Below are positions 16,623 through 24,968 of a DNA stretch of 64,000 nucleotides, in pieces. The stretch comes from G963708325 sp963708325 (GTDB lineage Bacteria > Actinomycetota > Thermoleophilia > Solirubrobacterales > 70-9), in NCBI GenBank assembly GCA_963708325.1, contig OY970203.1, positions 2,604,001 through 2,668,000 of the forward strand, read 5' to 3'. Position numbers and translations under genes: made by a program. Every line of letters begins with the position of its first letter. Within the stretch, counting starts at the first letter, position 1. The notes under the pieces were generated by a model. That model was not told the DNA's origin, ran no database searches, and worked only from the letters and a program-made list of their open reading frames with translations.

Positions 16623-17305
16623 CCAACCCGGTCGTCTCCCACTTCTGGTGGCTTGCCAGCCGCGCCTCGGGCCTGGTCGCGCTCGGCCTGATCACGGTGT
16701 CGGTGGCCCTGGGCCTGACGATGTCGTCGCGGATGTCGCGGTTTCCCCGCCTGAAGGCGAAGCTGATCGCGATCCACGAACACACCGCGACGTTCGGGCT
16801 CGTCGCGATCGGCGTGCACGGCGTCACCCTGCTCGGCGACTCCTGGCTCAACCCGGGCCTGAAGGGGCTGGCCGTGCCGTTCACGATGTCCTACCGGCCG
16901 CTGTGGACGGGCCTCGGCATCGTCGGCGGCTACGTCGCGGCGATCCTCGGCCTCAGCTTCTACGCGCGCCGGCGGATCGGCGCCCGCCTTTGGCGCAAGG
17001 CGCATCGCTTCACCCCCGTCGCCTACGCGCTGGCCGTCGCCCACACGATCGGCGCCGGCACCGATGCCTCGACCCCGTGGATGCGCTGGTGGCTGCTGAT
17101 CAGCGTCCCGGCTATCGGCACCCTGTTCCTGTTCCGCGTGGCCAGCTCGATCTTCGGCTCGAGCCGGACGGGCGGATCCGCGCCGGCGCCGGCTGCGCGC
17201 CCGCAGCCCGCCACGGCGGCGCCCAGCGCGCATCGCCCGCGGCCGCATCTGCCGCATCTGCCCGAGCTGGCGCCGGCGCGCACGCCGGTGGGAGAGGAGG
17301 CGTGA
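16619..17305 (+). CDS. Ferric-reductase-like transmembrane protein
   Basis: A 228-residue protein with about five to six membrane helices of the ferric reductase-like/YedZ type. Conserved His residues suited to haem ligation appear in AIHEHTATFGLVAIGVHGVTLL and in KAHRFTPVAYALAVAHTI. The last 50 residues are a cytoplasmic Pro/Ala/His-rich tail without a flavin or NAD domain. It therefore probably needs a partner, such as the flavoprotein reductase encoded next. Likely role: moving electrons across the membrane to flavinylated carriers. Confidence 0.85.
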   Translation: MTNPVVSHFWWLASRASGLVALGLITVSVALGLTMSSRMSRFPRLKAKLIAIHEHTATFGLVAIGVHGVTLLGDSWLNPGLKGLAVPFTMSYRPLWTGLGIVGGYVAAILGLSFYARRRIGARLWRKAHRFTPVAYALAVAHTIGAGTDASTPWMRWWLLISVPAIGTLFLFRVASSIFGSSRTGGSAPAPAARPQPATAAPSAHRPRPHLPHLPELAPARTPVGEEA

Positions 17306-18510
17306 TGGGCGCGGGCGTGGTCATAGTCGGCGGCGGGCTGGCGGCCCAGCGCTGTGCCGAGGCCCTGCGAGGGCGCGGGTACGACGACCGCATCCGGATC
17401 GTGGGCGAGGAGCCCGAGCGGCCGTACGACCGGCCGCCCCTTTCGAAGGGGTTGCTCGCCGGCGCCTCGAACGAGGCCGACGTCGCCTTCCGCGCGGCGG
17501 AGTGGTACGAGGAGAACGACGTCGAGTTGCTGCTCGGGCGCCGAGCCGAGGGGCTCGACCCCGACCGGCGCATCGTCAGGCTCGAGGGCGACGGTGAGCT
17601 GGAGTACGACAAGGCCCTGATCGCCACCGGCGCGTACGCGCGCCGGCTTTCGTTCCTCGACGGCTACGACAACGTCCACGCGCTGCGAAACCTCGCCGAC
17701 CTGCGGGCACTCCGCGGCGACCTTCGACGCGGCTCCCGGCTCGCCGTGATCGGCGCCGGGTTCATCGGCCAGGAGGTCGCCGCGACCGCACGCGGATTGG
17801 GCCTGGAGGTGACGATCCTGGAGGCGCAGGAGCTACCGCTCGCCGCGATCCTGGGCCCGAAGGTGGGACGTTGGTTCGCAGAGCTGCACGTCGACGAGGG
17901 CGTCAGGCTGCTGCTCGAGGCGCGGCTGGAGGGCGTCAGCGGCGACGACCGGGCGGAGGAGCTGGTGCTCGCCGACGGCCGCAGGATCGCCTGCGATGCG
18001 GTCGTGGTCGGCGTCGGAGTCGCTCCCAACACGGGATGGCTCGCCGGGGGCGCGTTGGGGCCGATGCTCGACGACGCCGGTGGCGTTCACACCGACACCG
18101 CCGCGCGCACCCGCGTCCCGGACGTGTTCGCGGCCGGAGACGCGGCCTCGCCGTTCGACCCGCGAACCGGGATGTACGCGCGCACGGAGCACTGGGATGC
18201 TGCCGCCCGCCAGGGTGCCGCGGCAGCCCAGGCGATGCTCGGCGCCTATCCGGGGACGCCGCCGCTTCCCAGCTTCTGGAGCGATCAGTACGGTGTCCGC
18301 ATCCAGTACGTCGGCCACGCCGGCCGCGCGGACGGAGTCCTGGTCGAGGGCAACCCGGCCGATCGCGACTTCACCGCCACCTACATGCAGGGCGGCAGGC
18401 CGATCGCCGCGCTCGCGGTCGGACGGCCACGTGCCGTTCCCAAGCTTCGCCGGCTCATCGAGCTCGGCCACACCGGAGCAGACACAGAAGAGATAGCGAG
18501 GGCAGCATGA
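17305..18510 (+). CDS. FAD-dependent ferredoxin reductase (rhodocoxin/putidaredoxin reductase type)
   Basis: A 401-residue NAD(P)H:ferredoxin oxidoreductase. The FAD-binding VVIVGGGLAAQRCAEALR motif is at the N-terminus, with RPPLSKGLL, LIATGAYARRL, and the NADH-binding GAGFIGQEVAATARGLG at about residue 150. DVFAAGDAA closes the FAD site, and a C-terminal reductase domain contains the FWSDQYGVRIQYVG motif. The ATG at 17305 overlaps the previous stop by one nucleotide. It overlaps the ferredoxin start by 4 nt, so the two form an electron-transfer pair. Confidence 0.93.
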   Translation: MGAGVVIVGGGLAAQRCAEALRGRGYDDRIRIVGEEPERPYDRPPLSKGLLAGASNEADVAFRAAEWYEENDVELLLGRRAEGLDPDRRIVRLEGDGELEYDKALIATGAYARRLSFLDGYDNVHALRNLADLRALRGDLRRGSRLAVIGAGFIGQEVAATARGLGLEVTILEAQELPLAAILGPKVGRWFAELHVDEGVRLLLEARLEGVSGDDRAEELVLADGRRIACDAVVVGVGVAPNTGWLAGGALGPMLDDAGGVHTDTAARTRVPDVFAAGDAASPFDPRTGMYARTEHWDAAARQGAAAAQAMLGAYPGTPPLPSFWSDQYGVRIQYVGHAGRADGVLVEGNPADRDFTATYMQGGRPIAALAVGRPRAVPKLRRLIELGHTGADTEEIARAA

Positions 18511-18713
18511 GTTACCTACCGACGATCGACCCGGCTGCGTGCAGCGGCCACGGCGACTGCGTCGACGTCGCGCCGGAGATCTTCCGGCTCGACGAGACCG
18601 CGACCGTCATCGGGGACGGCCCCGACGACCTCATCATCGAGGCCGCCGAGATGTGCCCCGCCCTGGCGATCACGGTCACCGACTCCGAGACGGGCGAGAC
18701 CGTCTTCCCGTAG
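18507..18713 (+). CDS. Small ferredoxin (single Fe-S cluster)
   Basis: A 68-residue ferredoxin of the actinobacterial [3Fe-4S]/[4Fe-4S] type. Cys12 and Cys18 lie in CSGHGDC, where His replaces the central Cys of a 4Fe-4S site; such proteins often bind [3Fe-4S]. The last ligand is in EMCPALAI. Its ATG overlaps the reductase stop. No cytochrome P450 gene is nearby, so the acceptor is more likely the membrane redox module encoded upstream. Confidence 0.9.
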   Translation: MSYLPTIDPAACSGHGDCVDVAPEIFRLDETATVIGDGPDDLIIEAAEMCPALAITVTDSETGETVFP

Positions 18714-18770
18714 ACGCCGACGCCCGGCCCGCACGGGGCGGGCGCGTCCGAGTCCCACCGGAGCGCCGCC

Positions 18771-18776
18771 TAACCT
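18771..18776 (+). promoter_or_regulatory. -10 element of the PRC/MgtE-N-like gene, leaderless type
   Basis: TAACCT ends 6 nt before the ATG at 18783. Confidence 0.5.
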
Positions 18777-18782
18777 CAGCGC

Positions 18783-19466
18783 ATGCTGAGGCTGACGGCG
18801 CTCCTGGGCGTGGACGTCCGCTCGTCGCGGGGGCAGCCCATCGGGTCGCTGCGCGACGTCGGCGTCGGCCTACACGGCGCCCATCCGCCGGTCGCCTCGC
18901 TGGTCGTCGGCGGCCGGCGTGGCGGCCGCACTGCGCTCGCCTGGCCGGACGGCGCCGCGCTGCGCGGCGGGGCGCTGGAACTGGGGACGGACCCGGAACC
19001 CGCCCCGGATGGGGGGGAGGTCCTGCTGCTGGAGGAGCACGTGCTCGACGCACAGGTCGTCGACCTGGCCGGAAAGCGCCTCGTCCGGGTCGGGGACGTG
19101 ATCCTTGCCGACGACGGTCCCCGGCCCCAGCTCGCCGCGGTGGAGATCGGCGCCGAGGCGGTGCTTCGACGCCTCGGCCTGCACCGTCTCGCGCGCCGAG
19201 CCGGCGCCGAGGTGCTGGACTGGCACGACCTGCACCTCGCCTCCGCGCCGGGCCACGGCCTTGCCCTGCGGATGCCGAAGGCGAGGGTGCACCGCCTCGA
19301 CGCCGCCGAGCTGGCCGAGCTGCTGCACCATCTCCCGCCGGCGCGGGCGGACGAGCTGCTCGCGGCCGTCGAGGAGCACCGCCGCCCCCCGCCGCCGCCG
19401 CCGCGGCCCGCCCGCGGCCGGCGCTTCGGCCGCGTCATGCGAGCCCGCCGCCGTGCGCCGTCGTAG
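18783..19466 (+). CDS. PRC-barrel / MgtE-N-like protein, partner of an NRAMP transporter
   Basis: A 227-residue soluble protein. Two PRC-barrel-like segments (SSRGQPIGSLRDVGVGLHG at about 14-32 and VDLAGKRLVRVGDVIL at about 93-108) are followed by an MgtE-N-like helical motif (LDAAELAELLHHLPPARADELLAAV, about 173-197). It ends in a Pro-rich then basic tail. MgtE-N domains sense cytosolic Mg2+ in MgtE channels. The gene overlaps the NRAMP-family gene by 14 nt, which suggests a regulatory subunit for that transporter. Function is inferred from domains and coupling. Confidence 0.75.
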   Translation: MLRLTALLGVDVRSSRGQPIGSLRDVGVGLHGAHPPVASLVVGGRRGGRTALAWPDGAALRGGALELGTDPEPAPDGGEVLLLEEHVLDAQVVDLAGKRLVRVGDVILADDGPRPQLAAVEIGAEAVLRRLGLHRLARRAGAEVLDWHDLHLASAPGHGLALRMPKARVHRLDAAELAELLHHLPPARADELLAAVEEHRRPPPPPPRPARGRRFGRVMRARRRAPS

Positions 19467-20676
19467 CGCCCTCGTAGCGCTCGCCGCGGTCGCCGGGCCG
19501 GGGCTGCTCGCCGGCCTGTCGGACGACGATCCCGCCGGGATCACGACCTACTCGATCCTCGGCGCCGACTACGGCTATCGGCTGCTCTGGGTGCTGGGGC
19601 TCTCCACCGCCGCCCTGATCGTCTTCCACGAGGTGGGCGCGCGGATGGGGATGGTCACCGGCCAGGGCCTGACCGGCCTGATCCGCGAGCGCTTCGGCGT
19701 GCGCGCGGCGGTGGGGGGGCTGGCGGCGCTCGTGCTGGCCAATCTCGGCACCACGTGCGCGGAGTTCGCCGGCATCGCCGCCGGCTTCGAGCTGGCCGGC
19801 GTCACCCGCTACGTCAGCGTGCCGCTGGCGGCGATCGGGGTGTCGCTGCTCGTCCTGCGCGGGAGCTTCCACCGCGTCGAGCACGTGCTGCTGGCGCTGG
19901 GCGCCGTGTTCGCCACCTACATCCTCGCCGGCTTTCTCGCGGGGCCCGACTGGGGCGCCGCCGCGCGCGGCCTCGTCGTCCCCAGCATGCCGCTGAACCG
20001 CGACGCCGTACTCGCCGTCACGGCGACCGTGGGCACCACGTTGGCGCCATGGGGCCTCGCCTTCATCCAGTCCTACGCGGTCGACAAGCGCCTGCGGCCA
20101 TCCGACCTGGGACCGGAGCGAATCGACGTCGTCACCGGCGCCGTGATGACCGGGGTGATCGGCCTGTTCGTCGTCGTCGCCTGCGCCGCCACCCTGCACG
20201 CCGACGGGCGCTCGATCCACAGCGCCGCCGACGCGGCGTCGGCGCTTCGCCCGCTCGCCGGCGGCCTCGCCTCGGCTCTGTTCGGCGTCGGGCTGGTCGG
20301 CGCCGGCCTGCTCGCCGCGTCGATCCTGCCCCTCTCGACCGCCTACTCGGTCGCCGACGTGTTCGGCAGCGAGGCGGCGCTCGACGACCCCGTGGCCGAG
20401 GCGCATCTGTTCTACGGGACCTACGCGGTCGTTGTGATCGTCTCGGTGGCGATCGTGCTCGTCCCGGGGGCGCCGCTGATCCGGATCCTCTACCTCAGCC
20501 AGGCGCTCAACGCGATCCTGCTGCTTCCGCTGCTCGCCTTCGCGTTCGCGATCTCCCGCGACCGCGACTTGATGGGCCGCTACGCGAACGGGCGCTGGGC
20601 CTCGGTGGCGGCGGCCGTGACGATCGCCGTCGTCGCCGTGTGCGTCGCGGCGCTCGCGATCGTGCCCCTCGCCTGA
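19453..20676 (+). CDS. NRAMP-family divalent metal transporter (possibly Mg2+-type)
   Basis: A 407-residue membrane protein with about eleven helices. The first-helix motif is DDDPAGITTYS in place of the classical DPGN. The sixth-helix region reads GTTLAPWGLAFIQSY in place of the usual MPH-containing motif, so the metal-binding Met is replaced by Ala. Loss of that Met is a feature of the NRAMP-related magnesium transporters. Together with the coupled MgtE-N-like partner, it makes Mg2+ a plausible substrate; Mn2+ remains possible. The GTG start lies inside the end of the preceding gene. Confidence 0.88.
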   Translation: MRRRSALVALAAVAGPGLLAGLSDDDPAGITTYSILGADYGYRLLWVLGLSTAALIVFHEVGARMGMVTGQGLTGLIRERFGVRAAVGGLAALVLANLGTTCAEFAGIAAGFELAGVTRYVSVPLAAIGVSLLVLRGSFHRVEHVLLALGAVFATYILAGFLAGPDWGAAARGLVVPSMPLNRDAVLAVTATVGTTLAPWGLAFIQSYAVDKRLRPSDLGPERIDVVTGAVMTGVIGLFVVVACAATLHADGRSIHSAADAASALRPLAGGLASALFGVGLVGAGLLAASILPLSTAYSVADVFGSEAALDDPVAEAHLFYGTYAVVVIVSVAIVLVPGAPLIRILYLSQALNAILLLPLLAFAFAISRDRDLMGRYANGRWASVAAAVTIAVVAVCVAALAIVPLA

Positions 20677-20690
20677 GCGCCTCTCGCCGC

Positions 20691-20718
20691 TCAAGTTCGG
20701 CGCGCGGCCGGCCGATCA
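20691..20718 (+). promoter_or_regulatory. Sigma-28-type promoter of the GGDEF-EAL gene
   Basis: TCAAGTTC-N12-GCCGATCA lies 59 nt before the GTG start of the c-di-GMP enzyme gene, leaving room for a leader with GAGGAG as ribosome site. It matches the sites before the pilus genes. Confidence 0.6.
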
Positions 20719-20777
20719 CGCCCTGGGGGCGTCGCCCGCGTCGGCGAGCCACGCACCCCCCGGTCGAGGAGAAACGC

Positions 20778-23222
20778 GTGAGCGAGAACAGCGGCGTCGC
20801 ATTGCTTCGGGAGGACGTGCGCCAGCGCGAGCTGGGGCTGCGCCACGCCACGATCCGGATCGGCTTCTGGGTGACCCTGCTGGTCGCCGCCGGGGCCCAG
20901 GCCTATGCGCTTGCGACCTGGAGCCGGCCGCACAGGGCGCTGATCAGCGTCGTCTTCGTCGCCGCCGTGGCCAGCGCGGTCGTGGTGCGGCTGCTCCCCA
21001 CGGAGCGGATCGTGCGCAGCCGCTGGCGGGAGCCGTTCTTCCTCGCCTGGAGCACGACGGTCATCGCCCTGATCGCGATCGTCACCGCCGCCGACGGCGG
21101 CACGACCAGCCCCTACGTGCTGCTGTTCGTGCTGCCGTTCGTGTTCGGCTCGCTCTCCTATCCGTTGCTTTCCACGATCGCCGTCGCCGCGATCGCGGTC
21201 GCAGCGTTCCTCGCCGTCGCTGCCACCCAGGCTCCGACACATCCCGCCTACGCCGGCTTCGTCGCGTTTGCCCTGGTCTGCGCGGCGATCCTGAGCAGCT
21301 GGGAGGCCAGCAACCAGGGCCGCCGCCGCCGCGCCCTGGCGGCCGCCGCCGAGGCGCTTCAGGCGAGCGAGGCGACGAGCAGGCTGCAGGCGCGCCAGCA
21401 GCGCGAGGTGGCGGCGTTCGGCCAGCGGGCGCTCGGCGGAGCCGACATCGACACGCTGCTCGACGAAGCGCTGGCGATCGTGAGGCGGATGGTGGGCGCG
21501 GACATCGTCGGGGTCCTGAAGCTGGTTCCCGGGGAGGACGCGCTGACGATGCGGGCGGCGATCGGGCTGCCCGCGGAGGTCGTGGGCGAGGGCAGGATCC
21601 CGCTGGACGCGTCCCAGGCCGGCTACACGCTGATGACCGGCAGCCCGGCGATCGTCCGCGACTGGGCGACGGAGCGGCGGTTCGGCCAGGCGAAGGTCCT
21701 CGCTGACGCCGGGGTGTCGAGCGGGATCACGGTGCCGATCAGGGCGAAGGGCCAGCCATACGGCGTTCTCGGCGCGCAGACGCACGAGGTGAAGGAGTTC
21801 AGCGGCGAGGACGTCAGCTTCATGCAGGCGATGGCCAACGCCCTCGCCAATGCGGTCGAGCGCCGCGAGGCGGAGCAGCGCACGCGCTGGGAGGCGCTGC
21901 ACGACCCGCTCACGTCGCTGGCGAACCGCAACCTCTTCGTCGACCGCCTCGCTCACGCGCTGGCCCAGGCGCAGCGGCGCGGCAGCGCGGTCGCCGTGCT
22001 GTTCTGCGACCTCGACCAGTTCAAGCTCGTCAACGACAGCCTCGGCCATGCCGCCGGCGACGAGCTGCTCGCCGCGGTGGCGCCGCGTCTCGAGGAGGCC
22101 CTGCGACCGGGGGACACGGTCGCCCGCTTCGGCGGCGACGAGTTCGCGGTCCTCGCCGAGGACATCTCAACCCCGGCCGACGCGACGCGCATCGCCGAGC
22201 GGATCGGCGCCGGGTTCGCGCTGCCGTTCACGCTGCGTCGCCGCGAGCACTACGTCACCGCCAGCATCGGGATCTCGATCGGGATCGGCGGAGAGGCGCC
22301 GGAGGCGCTGATCCGCGACGCCGACGCGGCCCTCTACCGGGCGAAGGAGCGCGGCCGCGGCGCCTTCGAGATCTTCGACGAGGTGATGCGGGCGCGGGTC
22401 GTCGAGCACATGCAGACCGAGAACGACCTGCGCCGCGCGCTCGAGCGCCGCGAGTTCGAGCTGCACTACCAGCCGGTGGTGTCGCTGCGCGACGGCGAGA
22501 TCGTCACCCTCGAGGCGCTGATCCGCTGGCGCCACCCGACCCGCGGCCTGCTCGGCCCGGCTGCGTTCATCCCCGTGGCCGAGCAGTCGCGCCTGATCGG
22601 CCAGATCGGGCGCTGGGTGCTGGAGGAGGCCTGTCAGCGTGCGGCCGCCTGGCAGCAGATGGACCCCGACGGGCGGCCGATCGGGATCGGGGTGAACCTG
22701 TCGGCGCGCCAGCTTGCCGATCCCGGGCTACCCCGGATCGTCGCCGACGCGATCGAGTCCAGCGGGATCGACCACGCCACGCTCAACCTCGAGCTGACCG
22801 AGACCGTCCTGCTCGAGCACGCCGAGGTCCCGGAGCAGTCGCTGATCGCGCTCAAGCAGCTCGGCACCCGGCTTGTGCTGGACGACTTCGGCATCGGCTT
22901 CTCGTCGCTCGGCTATCTCAAGCGCTTCCCGCTGGACGCGATCAAGCTCGACCGCAGCTTTGTCGAGAACCTCGCCTCCGCCCCCGCGGACCGGGCGATC
23001 GTGCGTGCGGTCGTCGAGATGGCCGCGGCACTCGGCCTCGGCGTCGTGGCCGAGGGCGTCGAGACCGAGGAGCAGCTCGAAGCCGTCAGGGCGCTGGGCT
23101 GCCGCTACGCCCAGGGCTTCCACTTCACGCGGCCGGTGCCCGCCGCCGAGGTGATGCCGCTGCTCGAGCGCCCGCCGTGGCGCCGCGGGGCGGCCGCGCG
23201 CCAGCTCGCAGCCGACTCCTGA
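20778..23222 (+). CDS. Membrane GAF-GGDEF-EAL cyclic-di-GMP turnover enzyme
   Basis: An 814-residue protein. The N-terminal membrane region has about five to six helices (30-175) and is followed by a short coiled coil, a GAF domain (about 205-365) and a GGDEF domain. FGGDEF is intact at about 451, preceded by the product-inhibition RxxD site RPGD with the correct 5-residue spacing. The EAL domain keeps EALIRWRHP, NLSARQL, ELTET and LDDFGIGFSSL. Both catalytic halves look active, so it could make or degrade c-di-GMP. The GTG start follows GAGGAG. It lies between pilus blocks and has a sigma-28-type promoter, suggesting control of the pilin riboswitch at 25553. Confidence 0.93.
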   Translation: MSENSGVALLREDVRQRELGLRHATIRIGFWVTLLVAAGAQAYALATWSRPHRALISVVFVAAVASAVVVRLLPTERIVRSRWREPFFLAWSTTVIALIAIVTAADGGTTSPYVLLFVLPFVFGSLSYPLLSTIAVAAIAVAAFLAVAATQAPTHPAYAGFVAFALVCAAILSSWEASNQGRRRRALAAAAEALQASEATSRLQARQQREVAAFGQRALGGADIDTLLDEALAIVRRMVGADIVGVLKLVPGEDALTMRAAIGLPAEVVGEGRIPLDASQAGYTLMTGSPAIVRDWATERRFGQAKVLADAGVSSGITVPIRAKGQPYGVLGAQTHEVKEFSGEDVSFMQAMANALANAVERREAEQRTRWEALHDPLTSLANRNLFVDRLAHALAQAQRRGSAVAVLFCDLDQFKLVNDSLGHAAGDELLAAVAPRLEEALRPGDTVARFGGDEFAVLAEDISTPADATRIAERIGAGFALPFTLRRREHYVTASIGISIGIGGEAPEALIRDADAALYRAKERGRGAFEIFDEVMRARVVEHMQTENDLRRALERREFELHYQPVVSLRDGEIVTLEALIRWRHPTRGLLGPAAFIPVAEQSRLIGQIGRWVLEEACQRAAAWQQMDPDGRPIGIGVNLSARQLADPGLPRIVADAIESSGIDHATLNLELTETVLLEHAEVPEQSLIALKQLGTRLVLDDFGIGFSSLGYLKRFPLDAIKLDRSFVENLASAPADRAIVRAVVEMAAALGLGVVAEGVETEEQLEAVRALGCRYAQGFHFTRPVPAAEVMPLLERPPWRRGAAARQLAADS

Positions 23223-23257
23223 GCGAGCACGCGCGCGGGCGCGCTCGACCCGCTTGC

Positions 23258-23263
23258 TAACTT
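23258..23263 (+). promoter_or_regulatory. -10 element of the HtrA-like gene, leaderless type
   Basis: TAACTT ends 6 nt before the GTG start at 23270. Confidence 0.5.
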
Positions 23264-23269
23264 GAGGCC

Positions 23270-24283
23270 GTGGGGAATCTGCGCCTGATCGACTCAAGTT
23301 CTGTGTCGCGCCGCGGGGCGGCGCCCGAGCGCGAGGAGCTGCCCGACGGAGCGGCGCTCGACGCCTACTCGCGCACCATCACCGGCGTGGCCGAGACGCT
23401 CGGCCCATCGGTGGCCAACCTGCGCGTGGAGCGGCGCGGGCGGCGCGGGCGTGCGTCCGGCGGCGGCAGCGGGGTCGTGATCACGCCGGACGGCTACGTG
23501 CTGACGTCGGCGCACGTGGTCAGCTGGAGCGACGCCCGCGTGCGCGCCTCGCTGCCGGACGGCAGCGAGCACGCCGCCGACGTCGTCGGCGCCGACCCGC
23601 TCTCTGACCTGGCGGTGCTGCGGGCCCACGCGAGCGACCTGCCGCCGGCCGCGCTCGGCGACGCCGAGTCGCTGCGCGTGGGCCAGCTCGTGGTCGCGAT
23701 CGGAAACCCCCACGGCTTCACCGGATCGGTCACCGCCGGGGTGGTCTCGGCGCTGGGGCGCTCGCTGCCCACGGGCACCCGCTCGGCCGTGCGCCTGGTC
23801 GAGAACGTGATCCAGACGGACGCCGCCCTCAACCCGGGGAACTCGGGCGGCGCGCTCGCCGACGGTCTCGGCCGCGTCGTCGGGATCAACACCGCCGTGG
23901 CCGGGATCGGCCTCGGGCTCGCCGTTCCGATCAACGACGCGACCCGCCGGATCGTCGGCTCGCTGATGCGCGACGGCCGCGTGCGGCGCGCCTATATCGG
24001 CATCGTCGGCGGGTCGCGGCCGCTTCCGCCGCGGCTGGTGGCGGCACTCGGCCGCGATCTCGGGATCGAGGTCGTGGAGGTGGTGTCGGGAAGCCCGGCG
24101 GCGAAGGCCGGCCTGCGCCCGGAGGACCTGATCGTCGCCGTGGACGGCGAGCCGATGGGGGACGTCGGCGACCTGCAGCGGCTGATGGTGGCCGAGCGCA
24201 TCGGGGCGCGGCTCGAGGTGAGCGTGTTCCGCGATGGCCGAAGCCTCGCGGTGGATCTCACTCCGGAGGAGCTGGAGAGCTAG
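23270..24283 (+). CDS. HtrA/DegP-like trypsin-fold serine protease with PDZ domain
   Basis: A 337-residue protease. The catalytic triad is visible: His in LTSAHVV (about residue 81), Asp in LSDLAVL (about 113) and Ser in NPGNSGGAL (about 190). A PDZ domain spans about 235-330 (GSPAAKAGLRPEDLIVAVDGEP). No signal peptide or membrane helix precedes the protease domain from the GTG start, and the -10 hexamer position supports that start. It may therefore be cytoplasmic, which is unusual for the family. It overlaps the convergent gene by 4 nt. Confidence 0.9.
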   Translation: MGNLRLIDSSSVSRRGAAPEREELPDGAALDAYSRTITGVAETLGPSVANLRVERRGRRGRASGGGSGVVITPDGYVLTSAHVVSWSDARVRASLPDGSEHAADVVGADPLSDLAVLRAHASDLPPAALGDAESLRVGQLVVAIGNPHGFTGSVTAGVVSALGRSLPTGTRSAVRLVENVIQTDAALNPGNSGGALADGLGRVVGINTAVAGIGLGLAVPINDATRRIVGSLMRDGRVRRAYIGIVGGSRPLPPRLVAALGRDLGIEVVEVVSGSPAAKAGLRPEDLIVAVDGEPMGDVGDLQRLMVAERIGARLEVSVFRDGRSLAVDLTPEELES

Positions 24284-24732
24284 CTCGGGCCGGTCCCGGT
24301 GCCGTTCCCGGTCCCGGTGCCGCTGCGCTGGGGGCCGACCGCGATCGAGCCGACGCGGCGGACGCCGACAAGGCGCACCGCGAAGCTGCCTCGCCTGTCG
24401 AGCAGCGCGTCGAACTCCGCCGGCGTCTCGCGGCTGACCGGCTCGACCAGGCCGTAGCCGGCGATCTCGACCTCGCCGAACCCGCGCCCGCGGACCTCGA
24501 GGCGCAGCTCGTCTCCGAGGCGGGCGTGAATCGTGCCCTGGCGCGCCGCGCCGGCGTCGAGGACGGCGCGCAGGAGCCTTCCCGTTGGGGGCGGGGGGGC
24601 CGTCGCGGTGTGCGTGCCGGAGGCGGTGGTCTCGCTGCTGCTCCCCCGCCGCGGCGCCGGCACGAGTGCGGCGGCGATCGTGGACAGGGCGAGCATCACC
24701 AGCAGCACGATGATCAGGCGACGCGCGCCCAT
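24280..24732 (-). CDS. Membrane-anchored protein of unknown function, possible cupredoxin-like fold
   Basis: A 150-residue protein with an N-terminal membrane helix or signal anchor (RLIIVLLVMLALSTIAAALV), a Ser/Thr/Pro linker, and a beta-rich domain of about 80 residues (DELRLEVRGRGFGEVEIAGYG, EFDALLDRRGSFAVRLVG). The pattern resembles the cupredoxin-like domain of many actinobacterial exported proteins, but the copper ligands are not evident. It ends in a Gly/Thr repeat tail (GTGTGNGTGTG). No function is assigned. Confidence 0.65.
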   Translation of the reverse strand: MGARRLIIVLLVMLALSTIAAALVPAPRRGSSSETTASGTHTATAPPPPTGRLLRAVLDAGAARQGTIHARLGDELRLEVRGRGFGEVEIAGYGLVEPVSRETPAEFDALLDRRGSFAVRLVGVRRVGSIAVGPQRSGTGTGNGTGTGPS

Positions 24733-24855
24733 CAGGCGAGCGCCCGCCGCGACCCTGGCCCGGCCGCCTGTCCGAGCGGCTCCGCGACGGGGCTCACCGC
24801 CCGATTCGTGCCTGGGTGCTGTCCCCTAGTGGACATATGGCGTAGACCCCAGAAC

Positions 24856-24882
24856 TCAAGGTCCCCTATTCGCCGCCGATAG
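24856..24882 (+). promoter_or_regulatory. Sigma-28-type promoter of pilin gene 1
   Basis: TCAAGGTC-N11-GCCGATAG lies 86 nt before the pilin ATG. A perfect inverted repeat (24861-24887) overlaps the spacer and the -10. Confidence 0.6.
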
Positions 24883-24887
24883 GGGAC
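24861..24887. repeat. Perfect 9-bp inverted repeat over the pilin 1 promoter
   Basis: GTCCCCTAT, a 9-nt spacer, then ATAGGGGAC. It covers the end of the -35, the spacer and the -10, so it could be an operator. It also shares the GTCCCC/GGGGAC core of the palindromes at 9822-10088. Confidence 0.6.
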
Positions 24888-24968
24888 AGACATGCCAGGG
24901 CCAGCGACCTACGCGGTCTTGCGGGGCTCTGGGAGGCAACAAGGCAGAACACCCGAAGGAGGGTACGA

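Noticed and set aside
24883..24968. Possible second c-di-GMP riboswitch in the leader of pilin 1
   Set aside because: The leader is about 85 nt and contains neither GACGCAAAGCC nor a GNRA-capped stem. Some GC-rich pairing exists, but not the aptamer.
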